DNA of 64,000 nucleotides, from contig WIXG01000179.1 in NCBI GenBank assembly GCA_009869945.1, positions 62,001-126,000 on the forward strand, written 5' to 3'. Positions 35,328 through 46,687 of the stretch are shown piece by piece. Under the pieces are notes generated by a model. That model saw only the letters and a program-made list of their open reading frames with translations, was not told the origin of the DNA and did no database searches. Both the position numbers and the translations under genes were made by a program. The stretch comes from Mesaphorura yosii. Its lineage: Eukaryota; Arthropoda; Collembola; Poduromorpha; Tullbergiidae. Every line of letters starts with the position of its first letter. Within the stretch, counting starts at the first letter, position 1.

Positions 35328-36316
35328 GACAGTCGATTCACATATTTTGTACATTTTTATTTGGTTTTGTCATTTCTCGCACAGCACAATAAGAGCACTA
35401 CAACAGCACATTTTGATATTGAAACCAACACCAATTTACTGGTAATCTGTAAGTATTTAATGTATACACACAAACGGCAGGTGCCGTGCCAGCTTCAGCT
35501 GCAAGTAACTCCGAACCCTGCCTCCACTGATTAAGGCTGCGCTGCCTCTACACTGATGTAAGTGAGCGAACGGTTGATTCTTCGGTGGTACGATGGTGGC
35601 TCACTGCCTGAATGAAGGTGATGGCGGCCAGGCAAGCGCACGCGTGACGACGGTGGACGGTGTCAGACGTGAGAGGAGGAATCGGGAGTCATTGCGCCCT
35701 TATTTACAAGTCCATACTTAAGTACATTAGATCTAGAACCATAGACCATCATGTAGTAGTAATAAGGAAATGCAACTAGCCTACACACTCCACGAATTAC
35801 AAATTACGAATGTCTAAAATCCCAAGAGTTGAATCAAGCTTAGTATGTAAATGCAAATGTAAAATGTAAGTTCAATAAAACTTTAAAACTGTACAACAAT
35901 TTTACAAGACAAGATCTTCAAAGATCGAGGTAAGAGAAATCAAAAACTTAAGTTAACTATTTACAGTTCATTGCACACAGCAGTTCTGAGACTGGACTGT
36001 GGCACGTTTCTTCTCCGTCGGATGTAGTCATAGTGCTTACAGCAGGGATACTTTCGTAGACCTGAGCTTAACCCTACTGTATAAGTGGTAAGTGCAATGC
36101 AGTTAATAAAGTAGAAAATGCACTTCCAAGACTTCAGTCAAAGCGTTCAGGAAAAAGCGAAATGTAAATTGAAAATTTTACACAACTAGTTGAAGAAGTC
36201 GTTAAACGTTACGCGTTGAAATGTGAAAAAGACGTTAAAAAGTGGAAAATGCAAGCACGTTGATAAAACCTCAGATTTACATTTTGCTTTCGCTGATCTT
36301 AATGCTAGTAATACTC

Positions 36317-36340
36317 TTAATACAAAGGCCTTTGTATTAA
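36317..36340. repeat. Perfect 24-bp palindrome
   Basis: TTAATACAAAGG is followed immediately by its exact reverse complement. There is no loop, so it reads identically on both strands. It lies in the gene-poor region. Confidence 0.8.
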
Positions 36341-39300
36341 CTAACTTAGCCGAGCCTTATCTTAGTGTTAATCATGGTAGGGAATGATCTGCCTTAACTA
36401 GTCAGAGCTTTGACAAGCTGTATGTACAACTCTACTTTACAACGGGATACAGTAGTATACCTTCTGCTTCAACATTTTCTCCGTAGAGAAATGCCTGCCT
36501 GTTAGCACAGAACCTTATTCACAATAAAGGAAGCGATATGATTGATATCTTAACTACGGACTTAGCACATTAGCATCTTACAATGTTAATCAGTTGATTT
36601 GAAATCAGTACGGGATTTGAGAGGATATTTGGACATATTTGCCCTGAATTAAGGTGATTAATTAATCATTGGGTCATAAGCTTATCATAAAACAGTCTTA
36701 AAACGCGCGCTATGGGGAGTCTTAACCTATTTAAGGTATTTGTGCATTGTATTTTGAAGTACCAGTCTCGTGCCCCGCCCAAAAGAAGTGGAAGTCACGG
36801 CGTCTGAGTCTTGTCAAGTTGTAATTCGGAAACTTAGACTTATATCACGGTGTGATGGATTTAATACTCAGAAAGGGTCGTAGGAAAGTGCTGAGGCTGA
36901 AGGACTGGTGGCAGACCCGGCTTACACTTCTTTTGGGCGGTGGTCACGCCCTCGACACTAACGCTAAAAAGCTACGCTATTCTTGCACCAATTTTGAACG
37001 CAATCTCGGAGGAAAAAAGGTGGACGAAACCTGCTTAACTAACTGACAACAAGGTACAAATGTGTTTAAGACGTACAGTGGGTGAGCTGAGTTTTGGCTA
37101 CGGAATTAGTGTCAAATATGAAAAAAGAAACTAGCCTAATTTAGCACAACGAAGATTGAGGCAAAATGAAACCTTATGAGAAATGAATCACTACAATGAC
37201 CGCCTAAACTAAAACCCGAATGAACAGAAGCAGGTACTAGCGGTACTCTTATTGCCTACTTTGAATACCCTTAACCCTAACCTTAGCCTAGTCTAGCCTA
37301 ACCTCAGCTCTAGCTCGTTAAACTTTGCTGTCCTTACTCTAATTGTCCGTTTGTCAGACCGACTGGCCTTGAGTAAAATTAACCCTTAACTCCTAAGCGC
37401 CCTAACAAATGATAAGGTCCAATTATCACCGACTCCCTGAGCTAATTATTAATTTTGTGCTTGAAGCTGGAGATTATTAACCCGTATGTATGATATTAAG
37501 CTTAATACGACTTCACAATGCAAGTTACCTATCAACCAGCTACGAGATAGTATCACAATTCAAAGTCCTGACTACCTGATGGGAACTTACAACCTTTTGC
37601 GAGCTGAGATGCTTTGCCTTTCGCAAACTGAGAATCAAACTCTAACCTATCCTTAGCCTAATTATGTATTATGGCTGAACCTGGCCAACCAACGCCTGAA
37701 TTGCTGAAAGCAGTAAAGAAAGCCCAAACCTTAACCGTTAACCATGAACGAATTTCAGTTCCCAATCCCTAACGCTATGATTTATCCTAATTTGTCTATT
37801 TGTGCTTTTTCGACTCCTTACGCTAGTTATTCTTACACGCTAATTTGTACACTTGGTTTGACTTAACTTGACCCCTAAACCTCCACCTGAACCACTACGC
37901 CTATTACTGACCTTTTGTTATTCGTTATGCAAGTCCTAATTATTAGCTGTCTGTCAAGTGCAAGTCTAGAAATTGTCTCACTGTCCTCAGGTTAGTTTTT
38001 AAATGCTAATAGTACGATGTGAAGGTGTGAAGCTGAAATGGTAAACAAGTTCAAGCTCAAATGTAAAGAATTTAATCCAATTTAACGCTAGTAACTTCTG
38101 ACCTTATGGAAAAAGCCTTAACCTCGCAGCAATTAGTAATGATAAAAATTTTGTACTGATGCAAAGTTAAAGGTTGTTAATTTTGTGCAAGTCCTGTCAA
38201 GCCTTATTTCGTTATTGCATAGACTCAAAAGATGCTTAACCTACTCTACATCTAATTGTGCCTTTTACTTACACTAAGGGGTCGAAGCGTTTTCGTTGGT
38301 CTCAATCCAATTCAAATACAGTAGAATGCAGAATCACGAATTACAAAATATTCGCAAAATTAAGAATCACATGGAATCGCGGCCTAACCTTAAACGCTAA
38401 CCTTAATCTCTTACTCTAAACTCTTAAAAGAGTCTGGTGCGTTTGCAAAAATGAATAATCTGGTACGTTCTTTGGTGGTTGACCTTACTTATATTGTCCC
38501 TAATTATTACAATGACTGCTAGACCGATGTACTGGCCGTTGCGGACTCAAACTTACATGTACGCAATGATGACCGATTGGTACTGTCTAATTGCTGAGTC
38601 GCAGTCGTTCCTAACTTCCCTGTGAGCACTTTCCTGATTGGGTGATTGTCAATCACTTCTTACAAACTAAGCCTTAACCTACGCTTGCTTATAATGTAAG
38701 GGAAAAGTGACTTTGGTACAGAAACTTATTAACGACTAGCCTTCCCAAAAATATATTTAGCAAAATATATACACTTTGCGACGACAAGAATATTTACATC
38801 ACCCAAGAAAATAGAATTTGCAAATTATTTGCATAGAACTCAGAAATACTACTACGACACAATACGACGGATGTTGACAATACGATGATGACAATGACAA
38901 CGATGATCTGTGCGTTGTTGGAAATCCAAGACGTAATCGTGCGTGTTTTGTATCACGGTGACCTACTGTCAAGTCGAGTGTGCGTTGATGTCCACTGCTG
39001 CTTCGAAGGTTGTGCTGCGTTAATACGTATGAAAGGTTGAAAGTGTCTTCGTATACTGCATTATAGGATGAAAGATGAATGCCGGTCGTCTGGACCTGAA
39101 AACAAACAAGCCAAGGCGAAATTGTAAATCAATCTCCAATTGATTGTTGACAATGGACAAAATTTAAGCACAAGTGTCTGACCTTTTCGGAGCAGACTAC
39201 ATTTTTGGTTGATGATGGTTGGTTTAGTTGATTGTGCGTTGATGCCTTGGATTCGCTTACATACGTTAGTAGTACTTGTTTATGTGCTTTGTATCAGTGT

Positions 39301-42300
39301 GCCCCACGAATAAAGACTCCTTAATTAGTTGTGCGGACAAGTTTTAGTTTTGTGACAACGAAAGATGAGATACGTCAAGATGGTGTGGTGGACGATCTCT
39401 TTCACGAGTCGAATTGCAATGGCGGAGGCGGTGGTGTTCCGTTCCAGCTCCGGGCAGCCCGTGCTTCGTTGTTCTTATTCGTTTGTGAAATGCAAAGCTG
39501 GTAATTAATCCCAACAACCAATTGGGTATGGCTTCGGCTCCTGAGAACGAAACAGAAACAAAGGAGTCGAGTGATTAATTACAAGCTGGCGCAAATCGTG
39601 ACGGTGACAAAGGAAACAGGCTAAACTCAATCAGCGAACGAATTAATTACGTACCTGTAATAGGCAGCCAGTGAGTTGTTCAATTAAGCAGTGGTATTTG
39701 CAATTGGTTGCCCTTTGCTTCTTAGATGTTGATGCTTAGCTAATTGTGCTTTGTAGAAATGTGCGCTTACAAAAAGAGAATAGAATTCTTCACCAAATCG
39801 ATGTCAGATTTAGCTTCGCCGTAGTCGTATCGATCTGCCCCGGTGTCTCAATGTCTCAAAAGCTCAGTCGCGTTGTTGCCAATTTCGGATTGCCCCAAGT
39901 TGCAAATTCTCACGGCTGCAGCTGGTCTTCAATGCAAGTTGTTTCACTTTACCCCAAGCTGCTGCTCTTTTTGAATCGATTCTCGTCTCTTTGGACAATA
40001 GTTTTTTTCGTTTTTTCACAAAAATAGGAATTTGAAAATATTTCTTCGCTTTGTTAGTTGATGCTTGCATAGATTGCGAGTTTGTACGTATTGACTTGTG
40101 CGTGCAGCACTTCACGATGTAGTAAATCTCGGTTATTGTGCAAATTGCAATAGATATTCACCTGACAGACGCTGTTTCGATTTTTCGGACGATGGTTTGA
40201 CCCGTGTGTCTTCTGCTAGCTGTTGCCCATTTTCACTAACCAACTCCTTCGCTTCGCCGAGCGATGCTATCTGCCGGTGTGGTCGTAGTAAATGTCTATA
40301 AAATTGTTCCAGTCGGTCGCTGATGAAAACTCAGCGTGTAACGTCCGATGTGTATACTTTTGCTTGGTGGTTAAGTCAGTCGTCGACGACGCATTCACTT
40401 TCACTGTTCTTGACAAACCGTTTACTGGCTTCACCATTGAAATGTATCTATGTTTTCTCTCGGCTCAAGTCTGTTTATCAGTATCTAATTTGTACGCTTG
40501 ATTATTGAAGAAGCTTACGGCTAATAATGCCACTGAAATCGATTGTTTTTGGAAAACACTGATTATCTCTTAACTATGGCACTTTTACACAAGTGTTCCG
40601 GGACAACTGTCTGATCAGAGTTCGGTGGGATGCTGATTCTTAACCTAACTGTGCGTGTCCCTAACCTAGGCCTTAACTAACTTAGCCTATGGAAAAGGGA
40701 AAATCTCACTGATTTCTCACTTCTCGACTGAGCTACAACTTCTTGCAAATTTTCTGTACCAAAAATCTTCAAAGAAGTTCCGGACTGACTTTCTCGCAGA
40801 TGCGACGTCGCCTTCCACAAAGAATCTTCTGGAAAATATCGATCGAGTTTGGGAAACTTGAGACTCGGCTTTCTGCTTCTCACTGGCTTACAAATGTAAT
40901 TGTGCGATATAGCTCTCTGGGTAAATGTAATTGTTGCGTTTGATTATTAGTGGAGCATTTGTGCTATCAGAATTGTGCAAACGACCCAGACTGTGCTTAG
41001 AATTTAATTGTGCTGTTAATATTTAGCCTAGTATTGCCTGTTGGGTGGGGGAAACAAAGAAGACTCTACTCTCGAAAGATGTTGACGTTCCTTTCTCCGA
41101 GTCTCTCTGGAAGGGAATGAAGCTTCGAGTTCCATCACTACGTCTTTATAACAAGACTCACAAGAGCAACTGCGTCTCAGCAAAATATACAGAGTGAGTT
41201 CTAGATATCGACCGGTGTTCTGGCAATTTCCATTCATTCGCAGTGCTTTACCCAAGCAAAGACTGACGCGGAGAAAAAACTGCGCCTCGCTCCTGAGCTT
41301 TTGTGCATTGTATGCGCTGAGTTCGTGATATTCGGCACGTACGCATGGGCCAACCTCGCGCTATTCTTGGTTGAGCTGCATCGACCATCCATGCAATTCA
41401 CGTTGTCGCAAATTCGCGAATTTTCAAGGTTAACGTCGATACAAATGTTGTTCCCTGTGTACTTCACAGCAGTCGTAAACAAGGGAGAGGCAGGAGCGAT
41501 AAGAGGGTCCAATTTTTTGCATGCCTACTGGATTTCACATGCTTGCTTTGCTTTAATCTAATGAATAATGCTCATTGCTTTAAGCTATGCGTGCTTATTA
41601 GTTTGTTGTCAAGTAATTGGCAGCATTAGTGAGTGCATTGCATATAAAATGTGTGCCACTTGCATCGTAATCATAATATTATGGTCTCGCATGGGCTTAT
41701 GTCGTCCAGCTCCGTATCAGCATCCTTTTGTGATTGCGCATTTAGCATAAAAAATGAGAGATGCTAACTAAAGGATGTTTTCCAGTCGAGCACCAATCAG
41801 TGCTCTGCATTGCTAATAATATGAATAGAACTCAGACCGGCTCGTTTCCAAGATACGGATCCCGTCCAGTCCCTTTTCCAGCTCATTCGTGTGTCAAAAG
41901 AAGCTTACCAGTTGCCCTCAAATCACTTCCTGGAAAAATGCTTCCCCATGTCCATTAAAAAGGAGACAGGTACAAAGTTTAGGCAAGCAGTTAGCGTGAA
42001 ATGATCTTTGGAAGGTTGTCGGTGATAATTTTAGCTCAATCAATGATGAAGAATGACAATTCTCGTTCCCGATGCCGGGCGTTGCATGAAGGAAATTGCA
42101 ACATATGGACGTGCGATGGATGGGCACACAATGCAATGGAAGAGTTTCCTTTTCATTTGACTTTGACGATGTTCTAGAAGGTGAAAGACGCTCATTGGCT
42201 GCTCTGCTTGAGCAGCAACAGCAACAAGTCGTAAAATGCATTGCGAAAACATATTCTGGTTCCCTTCTTTCTGGAGTGGAACGATGCCGGTATCAAACGT

Positions 42301-42703
42301 CCTATTTGACTTTGGGAACATACACGAACCGAGTCCCGACTATACGCCTATACTGCCTAGCGCGCCTACTACTGCGTCGTTCTCGAACCCGTGCAGATGT
42401 ACTCTGCCTTTGCCATTTCACGATTCGCGATCGCCAGCAGCAACAGCAACCGGCACGGACCAGCGAGAAAAGCCAGCGATGGAGAAGCACAGTCTTTCTA
42501 TTTTTGCACAGTTTATTTATATTTTCCTGATCCCTCATCCATCCCCCGTACCTGGAAAGATGAAATGAAATGGGTGCCTGGCTGGAGTGGAGAGAATGTT
42601 GCAAAAAAAGACGGTCCAGACGCGCGTGAGCGCGATGAGAGAAACTACGCCGTAGTTTCATTTATATAGCATCTCGTTTTGCAACGAAACTGGCATAGTG
42701 GCA

Positions 42704-42710
42704 TATAAAA
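42704..42710 (+). promoter_or_regulatory. TATA box of an uncertain small transcript
   Basis: TATAAAA lies 59 nt before the ATG at 42769, a tight core-promoter arrangement. Confidence 0.35.
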
Positions 42711-42768
42711 AGTAGGATTACTGGAATTTTCCAACTCGCTCAATATTTTACACCATACCACACCGATA

Positions 42769-42915
42769 ATGAAAGAATCAAGTTCTTTGTTTGCGACTGG
42801 ACTTGCTCAACAAAGCTCGCATGTTGTCTTTATGCTAAAACTGAGCCGAGTCTTAACTCATCTCATCCTCCCCTGCCTTGGCTTGGCAAAGGGCATTTCA
42901 AAGACATTTTGCGCC
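42769..42915 (+). CDS. Candidate first coding exon of an unknown small gene
   Basis: The ATG opens 49 codons, including a hydrophobic patch (LSRVLTHLILPCLGLA), and ends in phase 0 at a good donor (GCGCC|GTAAGT). It follows a TATA box at usual distance. A possible second exon could start at 43022 after TTGTCAG, but that continuation is not protein-like. It overlaps no other gene. Chance is a serious alternative. Confidence 0.25.
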
Positions 42916-43555
42916 GTAAGTAAGACAAGACCAGTTTTTTGTTGATGGCAATAAAAATCGCAATTCACGTTCTTCGCGATCGCAATGTTGATGTTGTTGA
43001 CGATGACGGTGACGTTGTCAGATTCAGAAGAGCGAGGCAAGTTTATTATTATTTATTATTAGGCAAGAGACAAGAGATGAGAAACAGAAACGGAATGGAT
43101 CAAGATTACGACGCGAGCTCCAATTCAAGCTGCATTTTGCGTTGCATGTTGCGTGATTCGCGAACGTATGGAACGGATGGGTGAGTTTGTCCTTTGCACA
43201 ACAGGAAAGGTTAAAACGCGATAATAAACATGAAAATCTGAAAATGAAAGCTGAGATGAACATGAGAACACAAATGCAGTGGAATTAAGTCTTGGTAGTT
43301 TATTTATAGCATTTCGTCAACTTATAATAATCTATGAAGTGATGAAGAAAATAGTCATCTTGAACGGCTTGTGCCTGCCATTTTCCTAACCTTAAATTTT
43401 ACAATGCTGAGTAATTCTATGAGTATTCCGCTCTCGAGTCAAAGTATGGGTTTTCTTGAACTTCAAATACTAAATACGACGAAGGCACTTTTAATTTCCC
43501 GTTGAAAATGAATATATTCTGGCTCCACCAATCCAACCAGCACGGCCAATCCACT

Positions 43556-45899
43556 TCATCGTGGTACGGACCCGCGACCACGGCCATGACCGTAACCTGT
43601 ATTTACAGATTTATTGTCAGATTTCGATCTCAGATGGCTAGGCGAGAACAGAATAACAGAATCTGTGCTGTGAATCTACCTGGTGGCGGTTCTTGATAAC
43701 GATTGGGATCGCCTGGTGGTGGAATTTGAGTGTGTGGCATACCGCGTCCACGACCACGACCAGGCGTAGTCTCCTGAGGGATTTCTGGTGGTGGTCTGGA
43801 AGTACTTGGTGCAGACGGTGCAGGAACACGAATCTGTGAAATGAAATTCAAATGGTTTATCATGCCATACTTTACATTCTCAATCATTTAATTAAGAACT
43901 ATTGGAACAAGATGCATAAACAGCACTCTCAATGCAGTATTTAGCACCAGAAAATGCATGACTTACAACAAACCCAGAAGACGGTGTGTAGTCATCACCT
44001 TCGACAAGTGGTGATGGAAATACCGTCGGACCATGGGTCCCGGCAGTCCCGGGAGAACAAGTGCGATCGGTAGACAAAGAAAGTCTTGATTTAGCTGCCG
44101 TCCATACACGGTCGAGTTCTGAATCCTGAGAAGCCAAAATACATTCTTTTTGAAACTCAAACACAAACAACAGAGGCAATAACCGAATATTTTACTTACA
44201 CCAGCAGCATCTGCGTCTGCTTTTGCCTCTTTGCTGCGCGAACTTCCAGGAGTAGAAGTTGCAACCGCGAGTCTTCCCGCTGTTCTTGCTGAAGATGATC
44301 TTTGGGCGAATTTTTCAATGTTATGGCCATCAAGTTGATCCAACTTTAAATGTTTCACGAAGTGATCCAGTATCAAGTAAACACTTCGCAAAACAACGTT
44401 TTTGCAGCAATGGTCAATTTTGTGGCGATATTGTTCCTGTTTCAGAATGTGTTAAATGATTAGAAGATATTCTTCTAATACAATATACAACATATATATT
44501 CTTACAATATTATTGTAGAATTTGTGTTACACATGAATGATTCACTCCACTTACCAGTGTGTGATGATTGCAAGAAATGTCTGATCGATAACTGAAAATA
44601 GCCTTATTGAGAAGCGCCTCGGCAGCTTGCTGCAAGTCAGGATACCTCGACATTACATTTTCGTATTCAGGAGTGATGGATTTAGCAATCAGAGCGAATC
44701 TCAGCACCAATTTTGGCAACGGGTAGAATCGGAGATGATCAAAAAAGTACTCCCAGCCTGGGAATTCGTCTTCACTAACTGTAAGAGAAAAAGAAAATGT
44801 TTTCATAGCGGAATTACGGACACACTTGTAAATTGTAAGATCGACACTCACTCGAATGCTTCGCATTTTCGTAGAGCCACTGCAGGCAGCCTTGGGCTGA
44901 TTTCGCCTCCTTGTCCGACATCGCGAAGAGAACAAAATCACGTGGATACGTTTCGAGATACTAACCAACAAAGGGAAATATTTTATTACATGTATGCGAT
45001 TAATGGCGATGTTAACTGCAAACGCTTAGTGCTATTGAATCAACCAACCGTTTCCGTAAATTTTTTAATGTTGGTAATGATTTTCTTGTAGTCACTATGT
45101 CCAGGTTGGAAGTCTTGAGCTGGTTCGAAAGCAGAAGGACGAGGTAGACCAGTCTCTTTACAAGTTTCCATCACATCAATTGCGTAGCCTGGTGGACTTT
45201 GCTCTAAATACCGGGAGCAAAAGAAAATCTTGATCATTTTGATGTACCATTCACCCTTCAATTTTGATTACTTGTATTGACAAGAGTCCAGTATTGACAT
45301 TTTAGTCCTTCTTTCAAGTTAAACGCAGACACGGCCAATTCCAATGGCCAATAAGACTGGTTATTGTGGTCAATGCAAGAGTGAATTGTTTTAATTATGA
45401 TAAAATTCCTTTCAGTCTGAGGAGTGCTGCTGTTGATAGTCAAGTTGTCGACAAGTCTTTCACAATCCTCTCGAGATTTTCGTTCTTCTTCTTGTCTTCG
45501 CTGAAGTTCGGCAAAACTGACAACATATGTTTCAATGTTATGGCTTTCGCCCATATCTTGCATTGTTAGGTTCTTGAATAGTAAGGAATGTAACCTTTCA
45601 CCAGTTGAAGTAAATTTTTGAGTCAGATCATGTTTACGTTCTTCTTTCTCTTCTTTCGCCTTATGCTTATAAACTTCTTGCTGCTCCTTTGTCAAATTCT
45701 AGAAAGCATACGACGCACAGTCTTATCACTTTTGTTATTTTCTCAGGCTATCGAAACTTACCTTCCATTCTTGATGGCACACCTCCAGAATATCTTTATC
45801 ACCGCTTGGGAACACATATCGTTGTCTTTCCAATTCCCTCCGCCGCTCTCTCAGGTACATGCCGAAAGGAGTCGGCGGATTCTTCTTTAACTTGGGCAT
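43556..45899 (-). CDS. mael: Maelstrom, piRNA-pathway protein
   Basis: Nine exons on the minus strand (45899-45762, 45698-45272, 45203-45049, 44960-44852, 44778-44555, 44436-44200, 44125-43967, 43833-43680, 43596-43556) give 547 residues. Residues 1-70 form a degenerate HMG box (TPFGMYLRERRRELERQ, LTKEQQEVYKHKAKEEKEER). The MAEL domain follows: WPLELAVSAFNLKEGLKCQY, SPPGYAIDVMETCKETGLPR, FQPGHSDYKKIITNI, and SDISCNHHTLEQYRHKIDHC with the family's Cys/His cluster. Maelstrom acts in nuage and nucleus in transposon silencing by piRNAs in the germ line. The C-terminal tail is Pro-rich with RG repeats (PGRGRGRGMPH, GYGHGRGRGSVPR). The donor of exon 3 (ACG|GTTGGT) is weak but preserves the frame. 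A minus-strand AATAAA lies at 43304-43299. Confidence 0.88.
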
Positions 45900-46687
45900 C
45901 TTGTGCTGTTAGATCAGTCTTTACGCAGCGTCTAAACAAGCACCATTCGCCCTTTAAAAAAATTAAAGATTGTCGAGTAAGCGTTGATACAATAAAAGTT
46001 TCCCAGGACGGAGGATCTGGAGGTAGGAACTGATTACGAACAGCTGTATAATTACCACTCGAAGTTTATAACTTACCCATTGTAATGTTCCTAATCGTTG
46101 CGTTTGGTTTGGTGTTCCGCCAGCTGAGGAAACTTAATTATTAAATTATACGAACCAGGATATTTGTTCGAGCTTGATGTGTAGTCAGTCAGTCGTTTAC
46201 TTACAAATCGCCAAATAAATCGACGTTGAAGTAAAATTAAGTTCCAACTTGAAAGAAGTATAAAAAGGTTGCGGTGCTTGCACTCATACAGGCGACCCAC
46301 ATTCGTATTGGTTCAATTGCCTCCGCGTTCACTAATTGATTCGCAACTAAAACAACGGCTCAAAAACGTGCCGGATCGTTGCAGCGTGTACTTTGTTCAG
46401 TTAAAAGCACAAAACTCATGAAGGATATTCTATTAACTTCTGCCGCCTGCCGTGTTTAAATTATTGGCCGGTCAAATGCTTGAGCGTACAACGTGAACAA
46501 TGGGAGTAGTAATTTGGGTCAGAACTAGTCAGGGATTCGGTATCTTGATTAGCAGTTCAACAAAAACAGAAGAACAAAAATTGTCAACGCCGAAGTCAAA
46601 TAAGGAGTTCAAATAAATAACTTTGTGCATATTTTTATTATTCCTGACCTGAATAAATGTCCGATACAGAATTATTCGGTCTTACTA
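45900..46687. other. Intergenic region upstream of maelstrom
   Basis: This contains the maelstrom promoter side and, at 46634-46639, the minus-strand polyadenylation signal (TTTATT) for the TOG-protein gene. Nothing else is supported. Confidence 0.4.

Larger units (their letters stand above)
35328..43555. other. Eight-kilobase region without a convincing protein gene
   Basis: No open frame here resembles a known protein, and frames between 35.4 and 39.7 kb are very short. CCTAA/CTTAACC-type strings recur on the plus strand (37247-37320, 38381-38420, 40639-40690). Minus-strand splice-like sites occur: an acceptor TTGTTTTCAG at ~39097 and a donor TTACAG|GTACGT at ~39657. Together with TTTATT at 35357 (minus AATAAA), these could mark a minus-strand non-coding transcript or a very long 3' UTR. 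A candidate first exon is listed separately at 42769. Confidence 0.4.

Noticed and set aside
37247-37320. Interstitial telomere array
   Set aside because: CCTAA-type pentamers are scattered and not in regular tandem, so a real array is not supported.
42302-42661. 119-codon minus-strand frame downstream of a TATATAAA
   Set aside because: The TATA-like string lies about 10 nt from the ATG, too close, and the Arg/Cys-rich product looks like a shadow of simple sequence.
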